This document shows, one piece after another, positions 37,616 through 45,948 of a DNA stretch of 64,000 nt (position 1 is the stretch's first letter; every line of letters begins with the position of its first letter). The notes beneath the pieces are model-generated. The model ran no database searches and was not told the origin of the DNA. It saw nothing but the letters and a program-made list of their open reading frames with translations. The stretch comes from Microbacterium marinilacus (GTDB lineage: Bacteria; Actinomycetota; Actinomycetes; Actinomycetales; Microbacteriaceae), in NCBI RefSeq assembly GCF_019753765.1, contig NZ_JAIJZW010000003.1, forward strand, positions 248,001-312,000, read 5' to 3'. Both the position numbers and the translations under genes were made by a program.

Positions 37616-37649
37616 CCGGGGTGAGGTCCTGCAAGATTGCTCACCCCGG
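37616..37649 (+). promoter_or_regulatory. Hairpin in the 5' leader of the second iron-controlled unit
   Basis: CCGGGGTGAG and CTCACCCCGG form a perfect 10-bp stem with a 14-nt loop, about 90 nt upstream of the start at 37737. It could be an attenuator, an RNA-stability element or part of a riboregulator; no known riboswitch is recognised. Confidence 0.45.
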
Positions 37650-37736
37650 CTGGCCGCGCGGCATGAGGGGCGCGCAGAAGCGCACTCGAACCGGGATGCC
37701 GCACGGCGTCCGCTCACCCTACCGAAGGGAAGCAGG

Positions 37737-38264
37737 ATGAACATGAAGAAGAAGACCGCCGCGGTCTGCTCGGCGCTGGCCGCCGGAGCCCTCGTCCTCA
37801 CGGCGCCGCTCAGCGCCTCGGCCGCGGTCACGACGAGCGTCTCGGTCGACAACTCGACCAAGACGTGGTCGGTCGACCCCGTGATCGCGAACCTCGCGGG
37901 CTCCACGCGGATCCCCGTCTCCGGCAGCGGCTTCAACGGCTTCACGCTTCCGTACGGCAACGGCGTCTACGTCGCCTTCGGCGGCGAGAACTTCACGTCG
38001 CAGGACGCCGGCTACTACGAGGACGCGGTCTGGGCCTCGCCGACTGCCACGTCCACGACCGAGACGCGGGTGCTGCTCTCGGGCGGTGCGTTCTCGAACG
38101 CGTACATCGACGTCGTCCAGGCCTACGACGACATCGACTGCCTCGTCGACGAGAACGACACCGTCGGCGAGCAGTGCTACATCTACACCTTCTCCGGTCA
38201 CGGGGCGTTCCCTGACGCCGCCGGCGACCCGAACTACTCGGAGGTCCCGGTCTACTTCGAGTGA
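37737..38264 (+). CDS. Small secreted neocarzinostatin-like protein in the heme locus
   Basis: A 175-aa protein. Signal peptide 1-30 (ends ASA) and one Ig-like domain: SVSVDNST, RIPVSGSGFNGF, NGVYVAFG, then DCLVDENDTVGEQCYIYTFSGHG and VPVYF at the end. The order of strands, the DC...C disulfide pair and the terminal V-x-V-x-F match neocarzinostatin-type domains and the 28664-29581 protein. There is no anchor, so it is secreted. The ATG at 37737 follows GAAGGGAAGCAGG. It lies 86 nt before the large HtaA gene and under iron box 3, so a role as a secreted heme or hemoprotein binder is inferred. Confidence 0.75.
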   Translation: MNMKKKTAAVCSALAAGALVLTAPLSASAAVTTSVSVDNSTKTWSVDPVIANLAGSTRIPVSGSGFNGFTLPYGNGVYVAFGGENFTSQDAGYYEDAVWASPTATSTTETRVLLSGGAFSNAYIDVVQAYDDIDCLVDENDTVGEQCYIYTFSGHGAFPDAAGDPNYSEVPVYFE

Positions 38265-38270
38265 TCGGTC

Positions 38271-38306
38271 GCGGTGGGAGGGAGCCGCGCGGCGCCCTCC
38301 CACCGC
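38271..38306 (+). terminator. Perfect 12-bp stem hairpin
   Basis: GCGGTGGGAGGG (38271-38282) pairs with CCCTCCCACCGC (38295-38306) around a 12-nt loop, just after the stop of the small secreted protein. There is no U tract. It may lower expression of the following gene relative to the small protein. Confidence 0.6.
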
Positions 38307-38350
38307 TGTGTCACCACAGCCGCGCGCATCCCTTACCCGAAGGTCCCGCC

Positions 38351-41300
38351 ATGCCCGTCTCGTCACCCCGTCGCCGCTCGTCCTCACGGCGCTCGTCCTC
38401 TCGCGCGCTCGCCCTCCTGCTCGGCCTCGTCCTCGCCATGTCCGGCGCGGTCGTGGCGGGCGCGCCGCCCGCGACCGCCGCGGAGGAAGGCGTCTACGAC
38501 GTGACCGGCGGCACGTTCGACTGGGGCTTCAGCAAGGTCTATCGCGACTACGTCCCCGGCGACATCGCCCACGGCGAGATCATCCCGGGGGACGGGCTGA
38601 TCGTGAACGAGGACGGCACGTTCCGCTGGACGGTGACGAGCGGCACGTTCGCCCCCGCGACGGGGGCCCTCGACCTTGCGCTCGCCGGCAGCGTGCGCTT
38701 CACCGGGCACAGCGGCGTGATGGACCTCACGCTCAGCGACCTGCACGTCGTGGCCGACGGCTACGGCTCGGCCACGGTCCGCGCCGACTACCGCAGCTTC
38801 ATCGACGGCGAGTGGCTGACCGGCGACGACGTCGCGCTGGCGGATCTCAGCGCCCGGCTCGGCGGCGCCGTCACGATCGACGAGGGCACGGGCGAGTGGG
38901 CGGGCATCGGCGCGACCCTCGCCACCGGCGCGGGCAGCGCCGCACCCGCCTTCGGCTCCTACGCGTCGCTGATCGCGAGCCTGGACCCGGCGACGTGGAG
39001 CATCGCGGGCGGCTGGCCCGCCGCGCAGGCGGAGGACTGGGCTGAGCCCGGCACGGCCACGGTCGCGGTCGAGACCATCGACCCGCCGAGCGGGCTGACC
39101 TACGCGTCCGTCGCGATCGACACGGCGCGCGGCCTCGCGTTCGCCGGCGCGAACAAGACCAGAAGCAACACCCCGCAGATCGTCGTCATCGACCTGGAGA
39201 CGCGTGAGCAGGTCCAGGTGATCCCGGCCTCCGGGACGACCACGGTGCGCGCCCGCGGCGTGATCGAGTCCACGGGCGAGGTGCTCGTGGTCGCCGGGGC
39301 GGACTTCTCGCTGCTCGTGCCGCAGAGCGACGGCAGCTATGCCTGGGGGCAGACCTTCGCCGGCGCGGTCGGGGCCACCTACCAGCCGGTGATCGACCAG
39401 CGCACGGGCGACATCGTGTTCCCCGGAGGGAACGGCACGGTGGCCGTGGCGACGCGCGGCGAGGACGGCACGTACACCGTCGAGTCGTCCTCCGATCGGG
39501 TCGCGACGGACGCCGTGATCAACGAGAAGAGCGGCCTGCTCTACGCGATCGGCAGCTTCAACGGAGTGGGCGCCGGGAAGACCTCGCTGTACACCCGGGA
39601 GGAAGGCACGCTGACGCTCGTCAGAGCAGACCAGTCCGATCAGTCCGAGGTCGCTCTGGCGGCCTCCGCGCGAGGCGATGTGTACGTCGCATCGTCGGGA
39701 TACGACGTCGGCACCTTCTCTGCCGTCCCGCCGCGCATCTCGATCTACCGGGACGACGCGCTCACCGATCAGCGGATCGACATCGACACCGCTGCGCAGC
39801 GGCTCGCATACGACGACGCGCACGACCGGCTCGTGGCCGTCACGTCCGGCCGCAGCGTCCGCTTCTACGACGCGGCCGACCCCGGCGCGGCGCCGTCGCT
39901 CATCGCCTCCGGCGCGATCGACAGGGCCGTGGCCAGCACGACCGCGGTCGAGATCGACGATCGAGGTCGCCTGTGGATCGCCGGCAGCTCGCAGATGCTC
40001 GTCGTCTCCCTGCAGACCACAGCGGCCTTCACCACGGATCCCGCGGACACGACGGTCGTGGTCCCCGCTGACGCGGACGCGGCGACCGCGGAGCTGACCG
40101 CCGTCGTCGAGGGCGAGGACGTCGGCCTGCAGTGGCAGGCGAAGACACCCGGCGACATCGCGTTCCGCGACGTCGCCGGCGCCACGACCGGCACGCTGGC
40201 CGTCACCGCCGGGGAGGACGTCGACGGCACGCAGTACCGCGTCGTCGCGACGAACCCGGCCGGATCCGTCGTGTCGAAGACCGCGACGCTGACCGTGCAG
40301 ACCGCGCCGCGCGTGGCCGAGCAGCCGAAGGCCACCTCGGTCAAGGAGAGCGGCACGGCATCGTTCGCGGTCGAGGTCGCCGGGAGCCCCGCCCCGGTCG
40401 TGTCCTGGCAGGTCGCGGACGGTGACGCCTGGGTGGACCTCGCCGCCGGGGACGACGTCGTGATCGACGGCAGCACGCTGACGCTGAAGAAGGTCTCCGT
40501 GCAGCGCGACGGCGCCCGCTACCGGGCTGTGCTCACCAGCGAGGCCGGCGTCGCCTACAGCGACCCCGCGGTGCTCACGGTGACCGCGCCCGCCGCGCTG
40601 CCCGCGACCGAGACCGCGTACACGGGCATCGAGCTGGAATGGACCGGCAGCGGCGAGATGCAGGCCGCGCCGCCCTTCGGCGGGTCGAACTTCTTCTCGG
40701 CCGGCGAGTCCGACGGCACCGAGGCGACGTACTCGGCGGACGCGGACGGCGCGCGGATCCTGCAGCTCGCCGAGACCGGCGCCGAGACCCCGGCGACGTG
40801 GGCCACCCGCGCAGCGCACATCTCAGGCGGCGGCACCCAGCTCGTCCGCCTCTCCGACGGCACCGCCACGGTGCGGCCGGACGGCTCGGCCGTGATCGAG
40901 TGGGACGCCTCCTGGTCGGTGAACTTCTACGGCGGCCTGGTGCCGTTCACGATCGCGGACCCGCTGCTCACCGTGGACGCGGACGGCACGGGCACGCTCG
41001 TCGCCGATCTGACCGGCTACGCCAGCAGCCAGGAGAACGCGACCGAGAAGGTCAGGCTCGAAGGGGTCTACGAGGACGTCGTGATCGCGACGTTCCGCGA
41101 TGTCGACGTCGACGTGGAGGGCGCTGTCACCATCAGCCCCGACTACGCGGGCGTCGAGGTCGCGGTGCCGGAGAGCGTCAGTGCGCAGAACCGCACGGTG
41201 GACGGCTGGGGTGCCTGGCCGCAGTCGTTCGTCGACTTCCAGCTCGACACAGGGCTGTCCTCGTACTGGTACTCGTCGGGCGGCGTGGCCGACGGCAAGA

Positions 41301-42226
41301 AGGCGCCGACCGCGTTCACGGTGGACCTGACAGGAGCGACCGCGCTCGAGCCCGGCGGCACGGATCCCGGTGAGGAGCCTGGCGGCACCGACCCCGGGGA
41401 GGAGCCCGGCGAAACGGAGCCGGGTGAGGAACCCGGCGGCACGGAGCCGGGCGAGGAGCCCGGCGGTACGGGTCCCGGGGAGGAGCCCGGCGGCACGGAT
41501 CCGGGGACGACCGAGCCCGGTGGCGCGGATCCCGGCGCGACCGACCCGGGCGCCACGGATCCCGGAACGACGGAGCCGGGCGCGACGGATCCCGGAACGA
41601 CGGAACCGGGCGTGACCGAGCCCGGAACGACGGACCCCGGGACCACGGAGCCCGGCACGACGGACCCCGGAACGACGGACCCCGGCACCACGGAGCCGGG
41701 GGCGACGGAGCCCGGGGCGACCGATCCCGGCGCAGCCGACCCGGACCCGGGGGCGATCGAGCCCGCCGGGACGACCGGAGCGCCGTCGTTCACGCCGGAG
41801 CCTCCGGCGGCGACGGGCGAGGGACTGCCCGAGGCGCTGCGCGACGCGATCCAGGTCGCGGTGGACGGCCACACGGTGACGATTTCCGGGCTCGAGGCCG
41901 AGGCGTGGCACTTCGGGTACGTGTACTCGACGCCCGTCGCCCTGGGCTGGTTCCAGGCGAGCGCCGACGGCGTTGGTACCACGACGCTGCCGGAGAGCCT
42001 CGAGCCGGGCGTGCACCGCATCGCGGTGCTCGACGCCGACGGCGAGCTGGTCGGCTGGGCCGAGGTGACGATCGCCGACGAGGCCGCTCCGGCGGGCGCC
42101 GGCCCGCTCGCCGCGACCGGGTCCGGCGTCGTCGCGCCCGGCATCGCGGCCCTGACGCTGCTGCTGGCGGGGCTCGTCCTCGTGCTGGCCCAGCGGCGCC
42201 GGGCGCGTCAGGAGGCCGCCGACTGA
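38351..42226 (+). CDS. htaA: Large cell-wall HtaA protein with canonical and divergent HtaA domains
   Basis: A 1291-aa protein. Signal peptide ~1-44; a canonical HtaA domain ~50-215 with FDWGFSKVYRDYV and RFTGHSGVMDLTLSD, keeping the Tyr and His used for heme in Corynebacterium HtaA; a propeller-like region ~235-555; two Ig-like domains ~560-650 and ~651-747; a divergent HtaA domain ~757-995 where GGSNFFSAG and NFYGGLVPF replace the cysteine and YYGGMTYWS motifs; a Gly/Pro/Glu repeat ~1000-1140; the shared C-terminal module; then LAATG, a hydrophobic helix and an Arg-rich tail. RBS GAAGG. Confidence 0.87.
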   Translation: MPVSSPRRRSSSRRSSSRALALLLGLVLAMSGAVVAGAPPATAAEEGVYDVTGGTFDWGFSKVYRDYVPGDIAHGEIIPGDGLIVNEDGTFRWTVTSGTFAPATGALDLALAGSVRFTGHSGVMDLTLSDLHVVADGYGSATVRADYRSFIDGEWLTGDDVALADLSARLGGAVTIDEGTGEWAGIGATLATGAGSAAPAFGSYASLIASLDPATWSIAGGWPAAQAEDWAEPGTATVAVETIDPPSGLTYASVAIDTARGLAFAGANKTRSNTPQIVVIDLETREQVQVIPASGTTTVRARGVIESTGEVLVVAGADFSLLVPQSDGSYAWGQTFAGAVGATYQPVIDQRTGDIVFPGGNGTVAVATRGEDGTYTVESSSDRVATDAVINEKSGLLYAIGSFNGVGAGKTSLYTREEGTLTLVRADQSDQSEVALAASARGDVYVASSGYDVGTFSAVPPRISIYRDDALTDQRIDIDTAAQRLAYDDAHDRLVAVTSGRSVRFYDAADPGAAPSLIASGAIDRAVASTTAVEIDDRGRLWIAGSSQMLVVSLQTTAAFTTDPADTTVVVPADADAATAELTAVVEGEDVGLQWQAKTPGDIAFRDVAGATTGTLAVTAGEDVDGTQYRVVATNPAGSVVSKTATLTVQTAPRVAEQPKATSVKESGTASFAVEVAGSPAPVVSWQVADGDAWVDLAAGDDVVIDGSTLTLKKVSVQRDGARYRAVLTSEAGVAYSDPAVLTVTAPAALPATETAYTGIELEWTGSGEMQAAPPFGGSNFFSAGESDGTEATYSADADGARILQLAETGAETPATWATRAAHISGGGTQLVRLSDGTATVRPDGSAVIEWDASWSVNFYGGLVPFTIADPLLTVDADGTGTLVADLTGYASSQENATEKVRLEGVYEDVVIATFRDVDVDVEGAVTISPDYAGVEVAVPESVSAQNRTVDGWGAWPQSFVDFQLDTGLSSYWYSSGGVADGKKAPTAFTVDLTGATALEPGGTDPGEEPGGTDPGEEPGETEPGEEPGGTEPGEEPGGTGPGEEPGGTDPGTTEPGGADPGATDPGATDPGTTEPGATDPGTTEPGVTEPGTTDPGTTEPGTTDPGTTDPGTTEPGATEPGATDPGAADPDPGAIEPAGTTGAPSFTPEPPAATGEGLPEALRDAIQVAVDGHTVTISGLEAEAWHFGYVYSTPVALGWFQASADGVGTTTLPESLEPGVHRIAVLDADGELVGWAEVTIADEAAPAGAGPLAATGSGVVAPGIAALTLLLAGLVLVLAQRRRARQEAAD
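41356..41760 (+). repeat. Gly-Pro-Glu/Thr coding repeats of HtaA
   Basis: About 30 imperfect 15-18-bp units encode EPGGTDPGE- and EPGTTDPGT-type repeats that extend the protein through the wall. They are likely variable in copy number. Confidence 0.85.
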
Positions 42227-42250
42227 GACGGGCCATCCCCGCGGAGAAGC

Positions 42251-42296
42251 GGTGCCGTTCTGCCCTTACGCGACGCGATAAGGGCAGAACGACACC
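42251..42296. repeat. 18-bp-arm inverted repeat after htaA
   Basis: GGTGCCGTTCTGCCCTTA (42251-42268) pairs with 42279-42296 with one mismatch, around a 10-nt loop. It is probably a terminator for the heme operon or another extragenic palindrome type. Its sequence differs from the GAGTGCC and GAGTGTGTCCC families. Confidence 0.75.
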
Positions 42297-42350
42297 GATC
42301 GGTGTGGGCGCGAACGGCTCGCGGTCAGCCGCGGCTGGGAGGATGACGCC

Positions 42351-43118
42351 GTGAAGCGCTGGTGGCTGGTCCCGATCGCGATCGGCGTCGCCGGTGTGCT
42401 GATCGTGGCCGCCCTCGCCTTCTCCGTGCTGCGCGTGCTGTCGGAGCGCGAGGCGGAGCCGAGCGTGCCTTCCGGGCCGCGGGCCGGCGCCGCCGAGGTC
42501 GCGCCGTCAGCGGCGCCGTCGCCCTCGACCGGAGGCATCGCGTCGCGCGTCGACCCGGAATGGGTCGCGCGGGTCGCCGACGAGGCGGGCATCCCGCAGC
42601 GCGCGCTCGCCGCCTACGCGGGTGCGGCGCTCGCGCTCGCCGCCGAGTCGGCCGGCTGCGGCGTGGGCTGGAACACGCTCGCCGGCATCGGCTACGTCGA
42701 GAGCCTGCACGGGACCATCCACGGCTCGTCCATCGACGCCGACGGCGTCGCCCGTCCCGGCATCCTCGGCATCCCGCTCGACGGCTCCCCGCTGTCCGAC
42801 GGGTCGCCGACCACGCAGGTGCCCGATACGGACGGCGGAGCGCTCGACGGCGACGCCACCTGGGATCGCGCCGTCGGCCCGATGCAGTTCATCCCCTCGA
42901 CGTGGGAGATCTACGGCAGGGACGGCAACGGCGACGGGGTGGCGGACCCGCATCAGATCGACGACGCGGCGCTCGCCGCCGCGACCTATCTGTGCGCGGC
43001 AGGGGGAGACCTGCGCGTCCCGCAGAACTGGATCGCCGCGGTCGCCGCGTACAACGCCGACGTCGCCTACAACAACCGCGTGGCCGCGGCGGCGGACGGA
43101 TACGCGCTCGCCGGCTGA
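42351..43118 (+). CDS. Lytic transglycosylase-like wall protein
   Basis: A 255-aa protein. N-terminal membrane anchor ~5-30, an Ala/Pro/Ser linker ~35-65, then a lysozyme-like domain with the catalytic glutamate in GIGYVESLHG (Glu117), GPMQFIPSTWEIYGRDGNGDG (~180-200) and AAVAAYNADVAYNN near the end. This is the SLT/MltB-like fold of actinobacterial peptidoglycan lyases. The GTG start has GGGAGGATG upstream. It sits between htaA and the heme-oxygenase unit; remodelling of the wall around the surface receptors is possible but not shown. Confidence 0.87.
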   Translation: MKRWWLVPIAIGVAGVLIVAALAFSVLRVLSEREAEPSVPSGPRAGAAEVAPSAAPSPSTGGIASRVDPEWVARVADEAGIPQRALAAYAGAALALAAESAGCGVGWNTLAGIGYVESLHGTIHGSSIDADGVARPGILGIPLDGSPLSDGSPTTQVPDTDGGALDGDATWDRAVGPMQFIPSTWEIYGRDGNGDGVADPHQIDDAALAAATYLCAAGGDLRVPQNWIAAVAAYNADVAYNNRVAAAADGYALAG

Positions 43119-43155
43119 ACTCCGCGGTGTCCTCGCGTGGCGGCCGGGCACCTGA

Positions 43156-43174
43156 TGAGGTTAGCCTTACCTCA
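43156..43174. promoter_or_regulatory. DtxR/IdeR-like iron box 4 overlapping a leaderless promoter
   Basis: TGAGGTTAGCCTTACCTCA matches the DtxR consensus at 16 of 19 positions and is itself nearly palindromic. Inside it, TAGCCT (43162-43167) is a -10 box 6 nt before the ATG at 43174. A bound repressor would cover the -10, the transcription start and the start codon at once. Confidence 0.85.
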
Positions 43175-43479
43175 TGGCCCACGAGTTCGCTCCCGACGTC
43201 GTCGCCGCCGTGCTGCGGCACATGAACACCGACCACACCGCGGACAACCCCCTCATCGTCCGCGCCTTCGCGGGCATCGACGCGGTGTCGGCGGAGATGA
43301 CCGGCTTCGACGGAGACGGCGGCGAGTGGACCGCCCAGCTGCCCGACGGGGCGGAGGATGCCGTGCGCATCTCCTGGCCCGGCGGGTCCATCGCTGACCG
43401 CGCGGCCGTGCGCCGCGAGATCGTCGCCCTGTACGACACTGCCTGCGAGCGCCTCGGCGTCACGCCGCGACCCCATTGA
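43174..43479 (+). CDS. DUF2470 protein, heme-oxygenase partner
   Basis: A 101-aa single DUF2470 domain: VVAAVLRHMNTDHTADNPLIVRAF holds the conserved HMN-DH motif (~12-17), then alternating strands and a C-terminal helix. DUF2470 is found alone or fused to FMN-binding or heme-utilisation (HugZ-like) proteins. The next gene is heme oxygenase, 22 nt downstream. It may bind heme or assist degradation. The ATG is the first codon of a predicted leaderless mRNA. Confidence 0.85.
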   Translation: MAHEFAPDVVAAVLRHMNTDHTADNPLIVRAFAGIDAVSAEMTGFDGDGGEWTAQLPDGAEDAVRISWPGGSIADRAAVRREIVALYDTACERLGVTPRPH

Positions 43480-43501
43480 CCCCACCCCAGGAGATCCCCC
43501 C

Positions 43502-44152
43502 GTGAACGTCATCCCCCTCTCCACCGCCCTCCGCGAGCGCACCCGCGACGCGCACTCCACCAGCGAGGGCGCCGGGTTCATGTCGGCCCTGCTGAAGGGG
43601 GAGCGCTCCCGCGACGACTACATCTCGCTGGTCGCGCAGCACTACTTCGTCTACGCCGCTCTCGAGGCGGCGACCGAGCGGATGCGGCAGGACCCGGTCG
43701 CCTCGCGCTTCATCAGCGACAAGCTCACGCGGCTTCCCGCGCTCGAGGCCGACCTCGAGTTCCTGCTGGGCGCCGACTGGCGCGAGCGGATCTCGCCTCT
43801 CCCCGCCACCGCCGAGTACGTCGCGCGGATCGAGCAGGTCGGCAGCACGTGGGCGGGCGGTTTCGTGGCGCACCACTACACGCGCTACCTCGGCGACCTG
43901 TCGGGCGGCCAGCACATCGGCCGGGTGATGAAGCGGCAGTTCGGCTTCGACACCAACGGCATCGGGTTCTACATCTTCGCCGACATCGCCGATCCGACCG
44001 CGTTCAAGGACGTCTACCGCGACGAGCTCGACGCCGTCCCGTGGGACGACGCCGAGAAGGAGCGCGTGATCGCCGAGGTGCTGCTCGCGTACGACTTCAA
44101 CACCCGCCTGTTCGACGACCTCGCCCGGGGCACGGAGCACGCGGTCGCCTGA
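43502..44152 (+). CDS. hmuO: Heme oxygenase (biliverdin-producing)
   Basis: A 216-aa all-helical enzyme cleaving heme to biliverdin, CO and free iron. The proximal ligand is His18 (RERTRDAHST). The distal-helix glycines are in LGDLSGGQHIG (~128-138), and YTRYLGDL precedes them as in HmuO/HO-1. Length agrees with HmuO (~215 aa). The GTG start has AGGAGAT upstream; GTG was chosen because earlier codons overlap the DUF2470 gene. It completes the pathway from surface capture to iron release. The electron donor is not in the window. Confidence 0.95.
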   Translation: MNVIPLSTALRERTRDAHSTSEGAGFMSALLKGERSRDDYISLVAQHYFVYAALEAATERMRQDPVASRFISDKLTRLPALEADLEFLLGADWRERISPLPATAEYVARIEQVGSTWAGGFVAHHYTRYLGDLSGGQHIGRVMKRQFGFDTNGIGFYIFADIADPTAFKDVYRDELDAVPWDDAEKERVIAEVLLAYDFNTRLFDDLARGTEHAVA

Positions 44153-44158
44153 TAGACT
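44153..44158 (+). promoter_or_regulatory. Candidate -10 box of the rpsF operon (TAGACT)
   Basis: TAGACT starts at the heme oxygenase stop codon and is 111 nt upstream of rpsF, leaving a ~105-nt leader. No clear -35 box is visible. Confidence 0.45.
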
Positions 44159-44221
44159 GACGCGGTTGTGTGGAGCGCGCGCACTCGCGCGTGCCTGCAC
44201 GACGTGCAACACACCCTCCTG

Positions 44222-44242
44222 CTGTCGGGAAATGCCCGGCAG
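44222..44242 (+). promoter_or_regulatory. rpsF leader hairpin, possible S6:S18 binding site
   Basis: CTGTCGGG-aaatg-CCCGGCAG forms an 8-bp stem (one G-U pair) directly followed by CCG, 28 nt before rpsF. S6:S18-binding leaders in other bacteria carry a hairpin with an exposed CCG. The match is suggestive only. A second GC-rich stem lies near 44175-44195. Confidence 0.4.
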
Positions 44243-44269
44243 CCGATCAAGTCCGAAGGAGGTGGGTAA

Positions 44270-44632
<363 letters not shown>

Positions 44633-44637
44633 GTCCC

Positions 44638-45156
44638 ATGGCCGGCGAAACCGTCATCACCGTCGTGGGCAACCTCACGGCCGACCCCGAGCTGCGTTAC
44701 ACGAACAACGGCATCCCCGTGGCGAACTTCACGATCGCCTCGACGCCGCGCACGTTCGACCGCGCCTCGGGCGAGTGGAAGGACGGCGAGGCTCTCTTCC
44801 TGCGTGCCAGCGTCTGGCGCGAGTTCGCCGAGAACGTGGCGGGGTCGCTGACGAAGGGCATGCGCGTCATCGCGCAGGGCCGCCTCAGCCAGCGCTCCTA
44901 CCAGGACCGCGAGGGCAACCAGCGCACCGCGATCGAGCTGGAGGTCGACGAGATCGGCCCCTCGCTGCGCTTCGCGACCGCCCAGGTCACCCGCGCGGCG
45001 CGCGGATCCGGCGGCGGCGGAGGCCAGGGCCAGTTCGGTGGCGGCGGACAGCCGCGCCAGCAGGTCTCGGAGGAGCCGTGGTCGACCCCCGGGTCGCAGA
45101 CGAGCGCCGACGCATGGAGCACCCCGGGGTCGTTCGGAGACGACACCCCGTTCTGA
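44638..45156 (+). CDS. ssb: Single-stranded DNA-binding protein
   Basis: A 172-aa protein. The OB fold spans ~1-115 ([44 protein letters not shown]). A Gly/Gln-rich flexible linker follows, then the acidic tip DDTPF that recruits replication and repair proteins. It starts 5 nt after rpsF; the usual ribosome-binding site is poor, suggesting coupling to rpsF. Confidence 0.97.
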   Translation: MAGETVITVVGNLTADPELRYTNNGIPVANFTIASTPRTFDRASGEWKDGEALFLRASVWREFAENVAGSLTKGMRVIAQGRLSQRSYQDREGNQRTAIELEVDEIGPSLRFATAQVTRAARGSGGGGGQGQFGGGGQPRQQVSEEPWSTPGSQTSADAWSTPGSFGDDTPF

Positions 45157-45207
45157 TTCTCTGGATGCCGTCCCGCGGCATCCGAACCACATTTCTAAGG
45201 ACTGACA

Positions 45208-45462
45208 ATGGCTGGAAAGTCGAGCGGCGACCGCCGCAAGCCGCGGAAGGGCGCGAAGAACGCCGCTCCCGCGAAGTCGATCCGGGTCGGCCTCATCGAT
45301 TACAAGGATGTCGCCACCCTTCGCAAGTTCATCTCGGAGCGCGGCAAGATCCGCGCCCGTCGTATCACCGGTGTCTCGGTGCAGGAGCAGCGTCTGATCG
45401 CCAAGGCGATCAAGAACGCGCGCGAGATGGCGCTCCTGCCCTACGCCGGCGCCGGCCGCTAA
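45208..45462 (+). CDS. rpsR: 30S ribosomal protein S18
   Basis: An 84-aa protein: basic N-terminus ([14 protein letters not shown]), then [26 protein letters not shown] and [16 protein letters not shown]. There are no cysteines, so this is the zinc-independent form. It pairs with S6 on the platform of the small subunit. Confidence 0.97.
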   Translation: MAGKSSGDRRKPRKGAKNAAPAKSIRVGLIDYKDVATLRKFISERGKIRARRITGVSVQEQRLIAKAIKNAREMALLPYAGAGR

Positions 45463-45471
45463 GGAGCAACC

Positions 45472-45927
45472 ATGGCAAAGCTGATTCTCACTTCTGAGGT
45501 CGACGGCCTGGGCAGCGCCGGCGACGTCGTCGAGGTCAAGGACGGGTACGCCCGCAACTACCTCATCCCCCAGGGCTTCGCCACCGCGTGGACGCGCGGC
45601 GGCGAGAAGCAGGTCGCGTCGATCCGTGCCGCGCGCGAGGCTCGCGCCATCGCGACGCACGACGAGGCGGTCGCCCTGAAGAACACGCTCGAGGGCACCA
45701 AGGTGAAGCTGGCCGTCAAGGCCGGCGCCGAGGGCCGCCTGTTCGGCTCGGTCAAGACCGCCGACATCGCCGACGCGGTGTCGGAGGCCGGTCTCGGCTC
45801 GGTCGACAAGCGCAAGATCACGATCCCCGCCGCCATCAAGTCGGTGGGCGACCACGAGGCCGTCGTGCGTCTGCACGACGACGTCACCGCGGTCATCGCG
45901 CTGCAGGTCGTCGCGCTCAAGAAGTAG
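45472..45927 (+). CDS. rplI: 50S ribosomal protein L9
   Basis: A 151-aa protein: [29 protein letters not shown] is split by the family into N-domain strands with the conserved GYARN(Y/F)L motif; a long connecting helix and C-domain follow. RBS AAGGAG, 9 nt after rpsR. A short stem (GGTCCG-ca-CGGACC at 45927-45940) touches the stop codon, then the sequence degenerates into a G/C tract. Confidence 0.97.
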   Translation: MAKLILTSEVDGLGSAGDVVEVKDGYARNYLIPQGFATAWTRGGEKQVASIRAAREARAIATHDEAVALKNTLEGTKVKLAVKAGAEGRLFGSVKTADIADAVSEAGLGSVDKRKITIPAAIKSVGDHEAVVRLHDDVTAVIALQVVALKK

Positions 45928-45948
45928 GTCCGCACGGACCGCTGAGGC

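Larger units (their letters stand above)
37429..37736. other. 308-nt intergenic region with iron box and leader hairpins
   Basis: No gene is seen. It contains an iron box (37510-37528), a GC hairpin (CCCGC-tcgt-GCGGG near 37595) and a 10-bp stem hairpin at 37616-37649. Between them, 37533-37580 carries CTCGATACGCT and GGCTCGCTCG, resembling a degraded copy of a dispersed extragenic palindrome common in Microbacteriaceae (from memory). Confidence 0.6.

Noticed and set aside
34690..41820. PAATG upstream of the C-terminal modules as extra sorting motifs
   Set aside because: They are not followed by a hydrophobic helix and basic tail; only the terminal LAATG sites are.
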